This document shows positions 52,876 to 60,977 of a DNA stretch of 64,000 nt, piece after piece; within the stretch, counting starts at the first letter, position 1; every line of letters begins with the position of its first letter. The notes under the pieces were generated by a model. The model was not told where the DNA came from. It saw nothing but the letters and a program-made list of their open reading frames with translations, and searched no databases. Both the position numbers and the translations under genes were made by a program. This DNA comes from UBA7703 sp034926785 (GTDB lineage Bacteria > Bacillota > Clostridia > Christensenellales > CAG-138), in the NCBI GenBank assembly GCA_034926785.1, contig JAYFQU010000018.1, positions 1-64,000 of the forward strand. Reading direction: 5' to 3'.

Positions 52876-54189
52876 ATGAAACTGAATTATAAGCGCACGT
52901 TCCTCGTCGGATTCGCGTTTCTCTCCATCAGCGCATTCTGGCAGATGTATGACAGCATCATTCCGCTGATTCTGAGGGATACCTATCACATGGGCGATGG
53001 CCCGGCGGGCATCATCATGAGCCTCGACAACATCGTTGCGCTCTTTTTGCTGCCGCTCTTCGGCGCGCTGAGCGATAAGGTCGGCCGGCGCATTCCGTTC
53101 ATCGCCGCGGGTACGTTTACCGCCGTCGTGCTTTTGATGCTGCTGCCGATTCTGGACAATACCTACGGTGTATTCCCGCCATCCACATCGCTGTTGATCT
53201 TTATCGCGGTGCTGGGTCTTCTGCTTGTCACCATGGGATCCTATCGCTCGCCGGCGGTCGCGCTGATGCCGGATGTAACGCCAAAACCCGTGCGCAGCAA
53301 AGGTAACGCGGTTATCAACCTCATGGGTGCGGTTGGCGGCGCGTTTGCGCTGGTTTTCATGCAGCTTCTGGTATCCCGCCTGCCGGATGGCCGCGCAAAC
53401 TATCTCTACCTTTTCCTCGCCGTTGCCATATTGATGGTTCTCGCGGCGCTGACGGTGCTGTTCTTTGTGCCGGAGCGAAAGCTCGTCCAGCAGATGAAGG
53501 ACATCAACTACGGCGTTTCCGAGGCGGAGGATCAAAGCAAGTCCATCGAGGTGGACGGCAAGCAAAAGCTCCCACCGGAGGTGCTGCGCAGCCTCATCCT
53601 CATCCTTGCGACCATTACGCTCTGGTTCCTTGGCTATAATGCGGTCACCACGGCATTTAGCAAATATGCGACCAAGATGTGGGACGCGGGGCTCAACAAC
53701 GTTTCCATGTGTCTGCTTGTTGCAACGGGCGCGGCAATTATCTCCTATCTGCCCATCGGTTTTTTAGCCTCCCGCATCGGACGCAAGAAAACCATCATCA
53801 TCGGCCTGGTCATCGCCGTAGCCGCCTTCCTGTTTGGCGCGTTCGGCGCGCGGACGTTCTCGCCCCTGCTGTATGTGATGTTTGCGGCGGTCGGCTTTGC
53901 GCAGGCGGCGGTCACGGTCAATACCTTCCCGATGGTTTGGGAGATTTCACGGTTCGGCAACGTCGGCAAATATACCGGCTTTTACTATACCTGCTCCATG
54001 GCGGCGCAGGTGGTGACGCCAATCGTCTCCGGCTTCCTGCTTCAGTATGTCGGCTACGATACCCTCTTCCCCTATGCCGCGCTGTTCATCGGCCTGGCAA
54101 TCCTGCCGATTTCGCTCGCCAAGCATGGCGACAGCAAGCCCGGCGCGCCGAAGGATAAGCTGGAGGCCCTCGCGGGCGCGGACGATTAA
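52876..54189 (+). CDS. MFS transporter
   Basis: The 437-residue protein has 12 helices and the MFS loop motif GALSDKVGRRIPFIAAG (about residues 60-76), repeated in weaker form as SRIGRKKTIIIG. It resembles sugar/proton symporters of the SLC45-like type (VNTFPMVWEISRFGNVGKYTGFYY), so sugar transport is a possibility. I place the start at ATG 52876, seven codons inside the longest frame, because GGAGC is at proper distance. A 275 bp gap upstream has no recognised element. Confidence 0.85.
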   Translation: MKLNYKRTFLVGFAFLSISAFWQMYDSIIPLILRDTYHMGDGPAGIIMSLDNIVALFLLPLFGALSDKVGRRIPFIAAGTFTAVVLLMLLPILDNTYGVFPPSTSLLIFIAVLGLLLVTMGSYRSPAVALMPDVTPKPVRSKGNAVINLMGAVGGAFALVFMQLLVSRLPDGRANYLYLFLAVAILMVLAALTVLFFVPERKLVQQMKDINYGVSEAEDQSKSIEVDGKQKLPPEVLRSLILILATITLWFLGYNAVTTAFSKYATKMWDAGLNNVSMCLLVATGAAIISYLPIGFLASRIGRKKTIIIGLVIAVAAFLFGAFGARTFSPLLYVMFAAVGFAQAAVTVNTFPMVWEISRFGNVGKYTGFYYTCSMAAQVVTPIVSGFLLQYVGYDTLFPYAALFIGLAILPISLAKHGDSKPGAPKDKLEALAGADD

Positions 54190-54242
54190 GCGCGAAGCGC
54201 ACCAAAAATCGCGGAAAAAATCCGTGCTTCTTACAATTTTGC

Positions 54243-54271
54243 TTGACATCGTCCGGCGCAGTCCATATAAT
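54243..54271 (+). promoter_or_regulatory. Consensus promoter of infC-rpmI-rplT
   Basis: TTGACA (54243-54248), 17 bp, TATAAT (54266-54271): both hexamers are perfect sigma-A consensus, as expected of a highly expressed ribosomal operon. Confidence 0.88.
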
Positions 54272-54277
54272 AGTCAT

Positions 54278-54396
54278 GTTCAAGCAGAAGCGCCCGCTTC
54301 TCACCTGCCGACGATTGTCAGGCACGGTAGCAACACCTTTTTCTCTGAAACATGGTTTGTCTTGTGGGCGCAATCTGACTTGCGCCCACTTTTTAT
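54278..54396 (+). promoter_or_regulatory. L20-type leader with terminator (infC operon)
   Basis: The leader has an AGAAGCGCCCGCTTCTCACC segment characteristic of L20 leaders (recalled Rfam pattern), then a long hairpin region and an intrinsic terminator GTGGGCGCAA/TTGCGCCCAC (54364-54373 with 54380-54389) followed by T. Such leaders let excess L20 protein cause early termination. Confidence 0.72.
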
Positions 54397-54420
54397 TTTG
54401 TATTATGGAGGTGTACTGCC

Positions 54421-54942
54421 ATCGCTATCACGGAATTGATGATCAATGAAGAGATCCGTGACCCGCAGGTCCGCTTAATCGGCGAAAATGGCGACCAGCT
54501 GGGCATCGTAGATGTCCGCACGGCGCAAAAAATGGCCGATGAAAAAGAGCTCGACCTCGTCAAGATCGCGCCCAACAGCGTTCCGCCCGTCTGCAAACTC
54601 ATGGACTACGGTAAATACCGCTTTGAGATGAGCAAGCGCGACAAGGAACAGAGAAAGAATCAGAAGATCATCGAGCTGAAGGAGATCCGCCTCTCCGCAA
54701 CCATTGACGTGCGTGACATGGAAATCAAAGCCAAGCAGACCGTCAAATTCCTTGCGGATGGTGATAAGGTCAAGGTGTCCATCCGCTTCCGCGGACGCCA
54801 GATTACGCATGGCGAAATCGGCATGGATGTCATGACCCGCTTCTTCGAAATGCTTGGCGACAGCGCGATCAAAGAACGCGATCCGAAAATGGAAGGCAGA
54901 AGCTTATTCATGATTCTCGCGGCCAAAGCCGAAAAGAAGTAA
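54421..54942 (+). CDS. infC: Translation initiation factor IF-3, probable AUC start
   Basis: The 173-residue protein has IF-3 N-domain (NEEIRDPQVRLIGENGDQLGI), a linker and C-domain (VRFRGRQITHGEIG-like FRGRQITHGEIGMDV and the final GRSLFMILAAKAEKK). GGAGGTG at 54407-54413 is seven bases before ATC 54421; TTG 54436 is 22 bases and ATG 54439 is 25 bases away. An AUC start therefore fits the ribosome site and matches the unusual AUU start of infC in other bacteria, where it mediates autoregulation. Residues then read M-AITELMINEE. Confidence 0.87.
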   Translation: MAITELMINEEIRDPQVRLIGENGDQLGIVDVRTAQKMADEKELDLVKIAPNSVPPVCKLMDYGKYRFEMSKRDKEQRKNQKIIELKEIRLSATIDVRDMEIKAKQTVKFLADGDKVKVSIRFRGRQITHGEIGMDVMTRFFEMLGDSAIKERDPKMEGRSLFMILAAKAEKK

Positions 54943-55045
54943 AGACAGCATTTGCACAAAAGATTTGTTTGGCCGATTAGAGTGTAACAAAGAATTTCGC
55001 ACGAAAAAAATATGTTATGGAAGAAGAACCAGGAGGAACCGACCA

Positions 55046-55243
55046 ATGCCAAAGTTAAAGACGCATCGCGGAGCGGCAAAGCGCTTCTCCGTGACGAAAT
55101 CCGGCAAGATCAAGCGGAGTAAGGCCTATAAGCGCCATATTCTGACCAAGAAGTCCACCAAGAGACTGCGCGGCCTTCGTCAGACCGGCTACATTGCCGA
55201 TGTCGAAGAAAAGAAGATCCGCAAATTGCTGCCGTACAGCTGA
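55046..55243 (+). CDS. rpmI: 50S ribosomal protein L35
   Basis: The 65-residue protein is a typical L35: MPKLKTHRGAAKRFSVTKSG, KRHILTKKSTKRLRGLR and a basic C-terminus. AGGAGG lies before ATG 55046. It is between infC and rplT as in most bacteria. Confidence 0.97.
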   Translation: MPKLKTHRGAAKRFSVTKSGKIKRSKAYKRHILTKKSTKRLRGLRQTGYIADVEEKKIRKLLPYS

Positions 55244-55257
55244 GGAGGAAATGAAAC

Positions 55258-55614
55258 ATGGCCAGAATTAAAAGAGCAGTCAATGCAGTGAAAAAGCGCC
55301 GCAAGGTTCTGCGGCTCGCAAAGGGTTACTACGGCGCAAAGAGCAAGCAGTATCGCGCCGCATCCCAGCAGGTGATGAAGTCCATGGCGTACGCGTATGT
55401 CGGCCGCAAGCTGAAGAAGCGCGAATATCGCCGTCTCTGGATTGCCCGCATCAACGCAGGCGCGCGCATCTGCGGAACGACCTACAGCCGCCTTATCAAC
55501 GGCCTGAAGCTCGCAGACATCAACATCAACCGCAAAGTCCTTGCCGACCTTGCCATCACCGATATGACCGCGTTCAAGGAACTCGTCGATATCGCTGTCA
55601 AGGCCAGAGCGTAA
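55258..55614 (+). CDS. rplT: 50S ribosomal protein L20
   Basis: The 118-residue protein matches L20: ARIKRAVNAVKKRRKVLRLAKGYYG, YRAASQQVMKSMAYAYVGR and ARICGTTYSRLINGLK. It starts 14 bases after rpmI behind GAGGAGG. L20 is the likely repressor acting on the leader of this operon. Repeat A3 follows the stop. Confidence 0.97.
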   Translation: MARIKRAVNAVKKRRKVLRLAKGYYGAKSKQYRAASQQVMKSMAYAYVGRKLKKREYRRLWIARINAGARICGTTYSRLINGLKLADININRKVLADLAITDMTAFKELVDIAVKARA

Positions 55615-55630
55615 ATCAGCGTAAAACGAA

Positions 55631-55840
55631 ACCGCCTTCGGGTGATTTTCAGCCCATCTGCAATGTCCGTAGGGTGTTGCGGATGGGTTTTTCTTTGGGA
55701 AAAAGCGGCGTGAATCGCGCCACTTTTTCCCAAAATTTGGCGAATGAATCGCCAAACTTGATAGGAGATGATTCATTTTGCGAATCTCCCTGCCCCAAAC
55801 GGGTTTGTCGATCATCTGGGCCACCTTCGGGTGGTTTTTT
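55631..55840 (+). repeat. Family A terminator-nested repeat, copy A3
   Basis: Core about 55650-55819, directly downstream of rplT and read in the same direction. Left hairpin CGCC/GGTG (55633-55636 with 55641-55644) and right hairpin CCACC/GGTGG with seven T (55821-55837) are near-duplicates. The sequence differs much from A1 and A2 but keeps the hairpins, with compensating changes: the stem at 55694-55705 with 55723-55734 is 12 perfect pairs, although its arms differ from A1. Confidence 0.82.
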
Positions 55841-55876
55841 TCTGCGTTTTCCCCCTTGACGTTTCACTTTATCTAT

Positions 55877-55895
55877 CGTTATAATTATTGTAACG
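55877..55895. promoter_or_regulatory. Candidate operator of the regulator gene
   Basis: CGTTA and TAACG are inverted with nine bases between, overlapping the likely -10 (TATAAT within the repeat) and following TTGACG at about 55857. It may be an autoregulatory site of the following helix-turn-helix gene. Confidence 0.5.
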
Positions 55896-55913
55896 TTAAG
55901 GAGGCGTAGGAAC

Positions 55914-56474
55914 ATGGATACGATTGTACTCTACGGCAAGCGCGAATTGGATATCTATATGAACCCGCAGCGGCAAAACCTGATCCGCTGCATGAAGATC
56001 GCCGGCGTGCCGATGACGCCCAAGCAGTTATCCGAGCAGATCGGAATCTCTCCCTCGTCCGTCCAACATCATATCCGGCAACTGCGCGAACTCGGGCTCG
56101 TCGAGCTGGATCATACCGAATTGATACACGGCATTACGGCGAGCTATTATCGAATCCTGCCAAGGACTGTCCAAATCGGCAGCCTGGTCCACGACGAAAA
56201 CAAAAATCAGCGACTCGCCCTCCTGCAGGCAGAGCTCTCTCAGGTCTTTTCCGGTTTCACAGCCTATTGCGAAACCAGTACGGAGGCGGCCGTCGGCCAT
56301 CGGCAATTTGGCGACATGATCTCCGGCATCACGCATCTTACCGCAGGGGAAGCAGTGGAGCTTTACGGAATGATTTGCGCGTTTCTGGCGTCGCATGAAG
56401 AGCGCGGCGAGGCTACCCGCGCATGGGAATATGCGCTGATCGCCTATCCCGTCACGGAGGAAAAGGATGCATAA
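55914..56474 (+). CDS. ArsR-like helix-turn-helix regulator
   Basis: The 186-residue protein has a winged helix at about residues 20-75 (MTPKQLSEQIGISPSSVQHHIRQLRELGLVEL) and a C-terminal domain of unknown kind. It starts behind AAGGAGG and ends inside the start of the MFS gene (8 bases overlap), so it probably controls that transporter. Ligand unknown. Confidence 0.82.
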   Translation: MDTIVLYGKRELDIYMNPQRQNLIRCMKIAGVPMTPKQLSEQIGISPSSVQHHIRQLRELGLVELDHTELIHGITASYYRILPRTVQIGSLVHDENKNQRLALLQAELSQVFSGFTAYCETSTEAAVGHRQFGDMISGITHLTAGEAVELYGMICAFLASHEERGEATRAWEYALIAYPVTEEKDA

Positions 56475-57696
56475 GGCGGTTCAGGGCATCCTCTTTCTCA
56501 AAAATATGGCAACGGGCATCCTTGCGCCGGTGCTGACGCTCGCGCTGCTGCAGCACGGCGCGAATATTTGCACCATTTCGCTCTTCATCGGGCTCTACTC
56601 CGCAACCATCATTCTGGCGGAGTTCCCCAGCGGAATCTTTGCCGATCTCTGCGGCAGGAAGACCTCTTTCTTGCTCTCGGCTGTGCTCTATGTTATCAGC
56701 TATGCTTTGCTGATCGTATCCTCCGGCGCCGCGCTGCTCTCCGTCTCCATCATCATCAACGGGCTGGGGCGCGCGTTCTCCTCCGGCAGCCTCGACGCGC
56801 TCGTCATCGATCAATCGGGCGGCCACGGCAAATCTCTGGAGTGGGTGACCTCCCGCCTTGCAATTTTGGAAAGCGCGGGACTTGCCTTTGGCGCGCTGTC
56901 CGGCGGGCTGCTGGCGGGGCTGGGCCATCGCTATCTGGGGAACCTTGGCGTAAATACGTTTCTTTATATCGTCCTGTTTCTGCTGGCCGCCTGCTTTGTG
57001 CGTGAAGAGAAGCGCATTCACCCCGGCGTGGCTGTTCCCAACGGCTTTCAGACGGTTCTTCGCCAAACCAAAGCGAGCCTGTCATTTTTTATGCGGCCGG
57101 GCATTGTCCGAGCGCTCGCCGTCTTCGCGCTTGCGACGGGCTTTGCTCTAAACGCGATAGAGACCTATTGGCAGCCCGCACTGAACGGCATGCAAGCTCC
57201 CTATTGGCTCTTCGGTGTGGTCAGCTTCGGCGGGTTCGGGTTTGTGATATGCGGCAGCTGGCTGAGCGAGCGGATGCTCTCCCGCTTTGGGTCGCGGGCG
57301 GTTCCCCTTCTGTTAACCATAAAGGCGCTCTTTGGGGGATCAATGATGCTGCTGTCGTTTCAAAAGAATGCGTTCTCCTTCGTTACCGTCTATCTTGCCG
57401 TCTATCTGTTCATCGGCAGCGGAAGCGTTGCGGAGAGCACGCTGCTCAATCAGGCCGCGCCCGCGAACCATCGCGCGGGCATCCTCTCCCTTTCCTCGCT
57501 GGTGTTACAAGTCGGAGGGCTTCTCGCAGCAGCGGGTGGATATTTGGTCAGCACCTACAGCCGGTTTCAGAATGCCTGGCTGCTCGCCGGAGTTATTCTT
57601 CTGCTCTGCGCAGCGTTCTTTGCACCGATGACGAAACGGTCTCTGCAAGCGCCGGCCGCGTATGGATCCGGCCGACAATCCTCGGAGATTTCGTAA
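56467..57696 (+). CDS. MFS efflux-type transporter
   Basis: The 409-residue protein has 12 helices and the MFS loop FADLCGRKTSFLLSAVLYV; the general layout is that of drug-efflux members. Its start overlaps the regulator gene stop by 8 bases, so expression is coupled. The ribosome site is GGAGGAAAAGG within the regulator gene. Confidence 0.85.
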   Translation: MHKAVQGILFLKNMATGILAPVLTLALLQHGANICTISLFIGLYSATIILAEFPSGIFADLCGRKTSFLLSAVLYVISYALLIVSSGAALLSVSIIINGLGRAFSSGSLDALVIDQSGGHGKSLEWVTSRLAILESAGLAFGALSGGLLAGLGHRYLGNLGVNTFLYIVLFLLAACFVREEKRIHPGVAVPNGFQTVLRQTKASLSFFMRPGIVRALAVFALATGFALNAIETYWQPALNGMQAPYWLFGVVSFGGFGFVICGSWLSERMLSRFGSRAVPLLLTIKALFGGSMMLLSFQKNAFSFVTVYLAVYLFIGSGSVAESTLLNQAAPANHRAGILSLSSLVLQVGGLLAAAGGYLVSTYSRFQNAWLLAGVILLLCAAFFAPMTKRSLQAPAAYGSGRQSSEIS

Positions 57697-57739
57697 AAAC
57701 CGCAATTGTATTTCATAAGCAAGTGCGCTGTTTACAGTG

Positions 57740-57938
57740 TTTTTTATAGAAATATGCTATACTAGAGTGCAGCTTTGCCTAAGGGGGTGCCCTCGGCAGC
57801 CGTTTTTTCGCTCTGATGGAGCGGTGTTTGATGAGACGGCTTCTTTCGTCACCCGGGATCAATGGGCACGCAAGGCAAAATAACGCAAATATACCGCACC
57901 GTACGTTACAGCATCATCCGAGAGGGGGCTTTGCGCCT
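57740..57938 (+). promoter_or_regulatory. Leader region upstream of the TrmH-family gene
   Basis: After a weak promoter (TATACT near 57759) the 170-base stretch can form a closing stem TTTGCCT (57774-57780) with AGGCAAA (57873-57879) and several inner hairpins (GGGTGCCC, CGCTC/GAGCG). I do not recognise the RNA class. A frame in this region from 57816 has no ribosome site and joins the methyltransferase frame. Confidence 0.3.
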
Positions 57939-58694
57939 GTGATCATCGAGAGCCGCGCGAACGAGCGCGTGAAGGAGGCGCGAAAGCTCCTCCAGCGAAA
58001 AGAACGAAAGGAGAGTGGGCTGCACCTCATCGAGGGCGAAAAGCTTGTGCGCGAGGCGATCTTCTCCGGCGCACACGTCGTCTCCTGTTTCCTCGAAGAA
58101 GGATATGCCTTCTCGCCGCCGGAGAGCGCGATTGCGTACACCGTCACCCGACCGGTTCTGGAATCCCTCTGTGAGAGCCAAACGCCGCAGGGCGTTGTTG
58201 CGGTGGTGGAAACGCCATTGCTCGTCCCTCCCGCCGTCTATCCTTCCGGTCTTGTCGTTGTGCTGGATGGCGTACAGGATCCCGGCAATGTGGGAACCAT
58301 CCTCCGCTCGGCGGATGCGTTCGGCGCGGCAGGCGTCCTGCTCTCTCCCTCCTGCGCCGATCCCTATTCGCCAAAGACGCTCCGCGCCGCGATGGGCTCC
58401 ACCTATCACCTGCCGGTTTGGCAGGGGGCGCTTGCGCCGGAGATCGCGCGTCTGAAGCAATCCGGCTTCGTTGCGCTCTGCGGAGACCTGCACGGCAGCG
58501 AAACGCTGCCGGCGCTTGCGTCAAGCGTCGCGCTCGTCATCGGCAGCGAGGGCAGCGGGGTGAGCGCCGAGGTACGCGCGCTCTGCGAAGGCTTTCGCCT
58601 GACCATGCGTGGCCGTGCCGAATCGCTGAACGCTTCCGTCGCCGCGGGCGTGCTGCTCTACGTCGTTTCAGAGGCCATGCCGCATCAATCGTAA
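57939..58694 (+). CDS. TrmH/SpoU-family RNA methyltransferase
   Basis: The 251-residue protein has an N-terminal substrate-binding domain (about 1-95; LLQRKERKESGLHLIEGEKLVREA) and a SPOUT domain with VLDGVQDPGNVGTILRSADAFGA, VIGSEGSGV and MRGRAESLNASVAAGVLLY. It methylates the 2'-O of a 23S rRNA or tRNA nucleotide. I start it at GTG 57939 behind GAGGGGG; the frame is open further upstream. Confidence 0.88.
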   Translation: MIIESRANERVKEARKLLQRKERKESGLHLIEGEKLVREAIFSGAHVVSCFLEEGYAFSPPESAIAYTVTRPVLESLCESQTPQGVVAVVETPLLVPPAVYPSGLVVVLDGVQDPGNVGTILRSADAFGAAGVLLSPSCADPYSPKTLRAAMGSTYHLPVWQGALAPEIARLKQSGFVALCGDLHGSETLPALASSVALVIGSEGSGVSAEVRALCEGFRLTMRGRAESLNASVAAGVLLYVVSEAMPHQS

Positions 58695-58720
58695 CCAACA
58701 TCGGAAAGGGAGTATTTGAT

Positions 58721-59281
58721 ATGGAACAACCGCTCAACAAAAAGGTGCTTGTCGTCGTCGATATGCAAAACGACTTTATCACCGGCTCTCTCGGCAGTGC
58801 GGAAGCGCAGGCTATCGTGGAGCCCGTAGTCAAACACATACTCGATTTTGACGGGCTGATTCTTTACACGCTGGATACCCACACCGAGAAATATCTCCAG
58901 ACCAAGGAGGGGCAAAAGCTCCCCGTGGAGCACTGCATCGCGGGAACGGACGGCTGGGCGCCCAACGCCGCCGTCTGGATGGCGCTGATGCATAAAAACG
59001 TTGCCGACGAACAGCACATGATCGCTAAGGATACCTTCGGCGGCGTAAGCCTGCCGATGCGCATCCACGAAATGCTCGGTGGTGAAGATCCGGAGGAGAT
59101 CACCTTGATTGGCCTCTGCACCGATATCTGCGTAATCAGCAACGCCCTGCTCGTCAAAGCGTTTTATCCCGAAGCGACGATCCTGGTGGACGCCGCCGCC
59201 TGCGCGGGAGCAACGGTTGAGGGGCACCGGATCGCCCTAAGCGCAATGAAGACCTGCCATATCGACATCGTCAATGCGTGA
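58721..59281 (+). CDS. Isochorismatase-family cysteine hydrolase
   Basis: The 186-residue protein has VVVDMQNDF (catalytic Asp14), the metal or lysine region DTFGGVSL and GLCTDICVISNALLVKA with the nucleophile Cys. It is close to nicotinamidases, which deamidate nicotinamide, but the substrate is uncertain. GAAAGGGAG precedes ATG 58721. Its stop is immediately followed by repeat B3. Confidence 0.87.
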   Translation: MEQPLNKKVLVVVDMQNDFITGSLGSAEAQAIVEPVVKHILDFDGLILYTLDTHTEKYLQTKEGQKLPVEHCIAGTDGWAPNAAVWMALMHKNVADEQHMIAKDTFGGVSLPMRIHEMLGGEDPEEITLIGLCTDICVISNALLVKAFYPEATILVDAAACAGATVEGHRIALSAMKTCHIDIVNA

Positions 59282-59286
59282 AGGAA

Positions 59287-59545
59287 TTTTTGACAGACCA
59301 AGAGCGCCCTCGCGGGCGCTCTTTTAGGCCGTCAAAAAACGAGTTTTTTGACGGGGTAACCGCTCTTTGCCTCTCGTCCTCCGGACTCCGAACGGCAAAG
59401 AGTTGCGAAGAAATCGCCCGATTCCGGGCGATCCGTCACGACGGCAAAGCCGCCGCAGCCGGAATCGATGGGTTAAGGGCTACGGCCCTTAACAATCCAG
59501 GGACTTTTTTGACAGACCAAGAGCGCCCTCGCGGGCGCTCTTGGT
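59287..59545 (+). repeat. Family B terminator-nested repeat, copy B3, with 37 bp direct repeats
   Basis: Core about 59327-59505, downstream of the isochorismatase gene and read in the same direction. It is flanked by a perfect 37 bp direct repeat (59287-59323 and 59506-59542), each containing the hairpin AGAGCGCCC/GGGCGCTCT. Inner stems: CCGTCAAAAAAC (59329-59340) with 59343-59354, ATCGCCCG/CGGGCGAT (59413-59432) and GTTAAGGGC/GCCCTTAAC (59472-59493). The right hairpin extends to a 15 bp perfect stem and also ends the convergent murD gene. Confidence 0.88.
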
Positions 59546-59562
59546 CTGCGCGTTTCCCTCTG

Positions 59563-60927
59563 TCAAAACCGATTTACGATCTCTTTAAACACCCTTCCGC
59601 GCTGTTCAAAATTATCAAACATATCCCAGCTTGCGCAAGCCGGCGAAAGCAGAACCGCATCGCCCGCTGCTGCGAGCACACGCGCGCAGGAAACCGCGTC
59701 TTCAAAGGTCCCCGTCGCATGGCAATAGCCAAGATACCCCGTATCCCGCGCGGTGTCCAGAATCTTCTGCTTCGTTTCACCCAGCACAACGATGGATTTG
59801 AGCGCACTGCCGTGAAAATGCTCAAATAAATCGTGGAAGTCACTGTGTTTATCATAGCCGCCGAGGATGAGCACCGTCGGCCTCGTCATTGCCTGAATCG
59901 CCTTGATTGTCGAATCCGGATTCGTTCCCTTGGAGTCGTTGATGTAGCGAACGCCGTCTACCTCGCGCACAAATTCAATGCGATGTTCCACACCGGGAAA
60001 GGTCCTTAGCGTCTCACGCACCGCGTCCGCGCCGATGCCCATCCCCAGCGCAAGGAGGCTGCTGAGCATCGCGTTTTCCAAATTATGCCCACCGGGTATT
60101 TTAATCTCCTCCGCGCGGAGGAACGGGTATTCCTCGATTTCATCCCGATAGATCACCGCGCCGTCCCGCACAAACATACCGCGCGGGACCTCTGCCTTAC
60201 GTGAAAAATAGAACACCCGCGCGGGCGTCAGGCGCGCCATATCGCGCACGACCGGGTCGTCATAGTTGAGTACGGCGATGTCATCCGCCGTTTGGTGGTC
60301 GAATATCTTGCACTTGGCGGCGATATAATTCTCCATCGAGCCGAAATGATCCAGATGATCCTCCGTGATGTTGCAAACGCCTGCCGCCCGCGCATGGAAG
60401 CGCACATTGCCTTCCAGCTGCAGTCCGGCCGTTTCCGCAACGACGACATCCCCCTCGCGCGTTTCCAGCGCATGTTCGGTAATCGGCACGCCAATATTGC
60501 CGAGCACAAAGGTGTGCCGTCCGCCCGCCTTGAAAATCTCGCCTGTGAGCGCGGTACAGGTCGTTTTCCCGTTGGTGCCGGTGATGCAGACAAACTCGGC
60601 GTGGCTATAGCGATAACCCAGTTCAATCTCGCTGATGACCTCAATTCCTTTGGCCTGCGCCTCTTTGACAAACGGAACCGTCATCGGGATAATCGGGCTG
60701 ATGACGATAAGCGAAACGCCCTCAAACAGCGTCTGCGGCTCCTCTCCAAGCCGCCAGGCGACCGGAACGCCGGAAAGGCTCTCGCGAAGCCCCGGTATCT
60801 CCGTCTTTTTATCGTTGATAATCACATCCCAACCGACGCTTGTGAGGAGTTTTGCCGCGCCGACGCCACTTTTTGCCATGCCGATAATCAGCGCTTTTTT
60901 GCGTTGTGATTCGCTTTGTTGTTCCAT
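59563..60927 (-). CDS. murD: UDP-N-acetylmuramoylalanine--D-glutamate ligase
   Basis: The 454-residue protein is MurD: GMAKSGVGAAKLL near the N-terminus, ITGTNGKTTCTALTG (P-loop), NITEDHLDHFGS and GGYDKHSDF, RVFKEIVNRF at the end. It adds D-Glu in the cytoplasmic stage of peptidoglycan synthesis. TGGAGG precedes ATG 60927. It is the last of three mur genes in this direction. Confidence 0.95.
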   Translation of the reverse strand: MEQQSESQRKKALIIGMAKSGVGAAKLLTSVGWDVIINDKKTEIPGLRESLSGVPVAWRLGEEPQTLFEGVSLIVISPIIPMTVPFVKEAQAKGIEVISEIELGYRYSHAEFVCITGTNGKTTCTALTGEIFKAGGRHTFVLGNIGVPITEHALETREGDVVVAETAGLQLEGNVRFHARAAGVCNITEDHLDHFGSMENYIAAKCKIFDHQTADDIAVLNYDDPVVRDMARLTPARVFYFSRKAEVPRGMFVRDGAVIYRDEIEEYPFLRAEEIKIPGGHNLENAMLSSLLALGMGIGADAVRETLRTFPGVEHRIEFVREVDGVRYINDSKGTNPDSTIKAIQAMTRPTVLILGGYDKHSDFHDLFEHFHGSALKSIVVLGETKQKILDTARDTGYLGYCHATGTFEDAVSCARVLAAAGDAVLLSPACASWDMFDNFEQRGRVFKEIVNRF

Positions 60928-60977
60928 GTTTGGTTGTAGCCTCCAAAAACACCTGCATAATAGGCAGGATCATTCGA

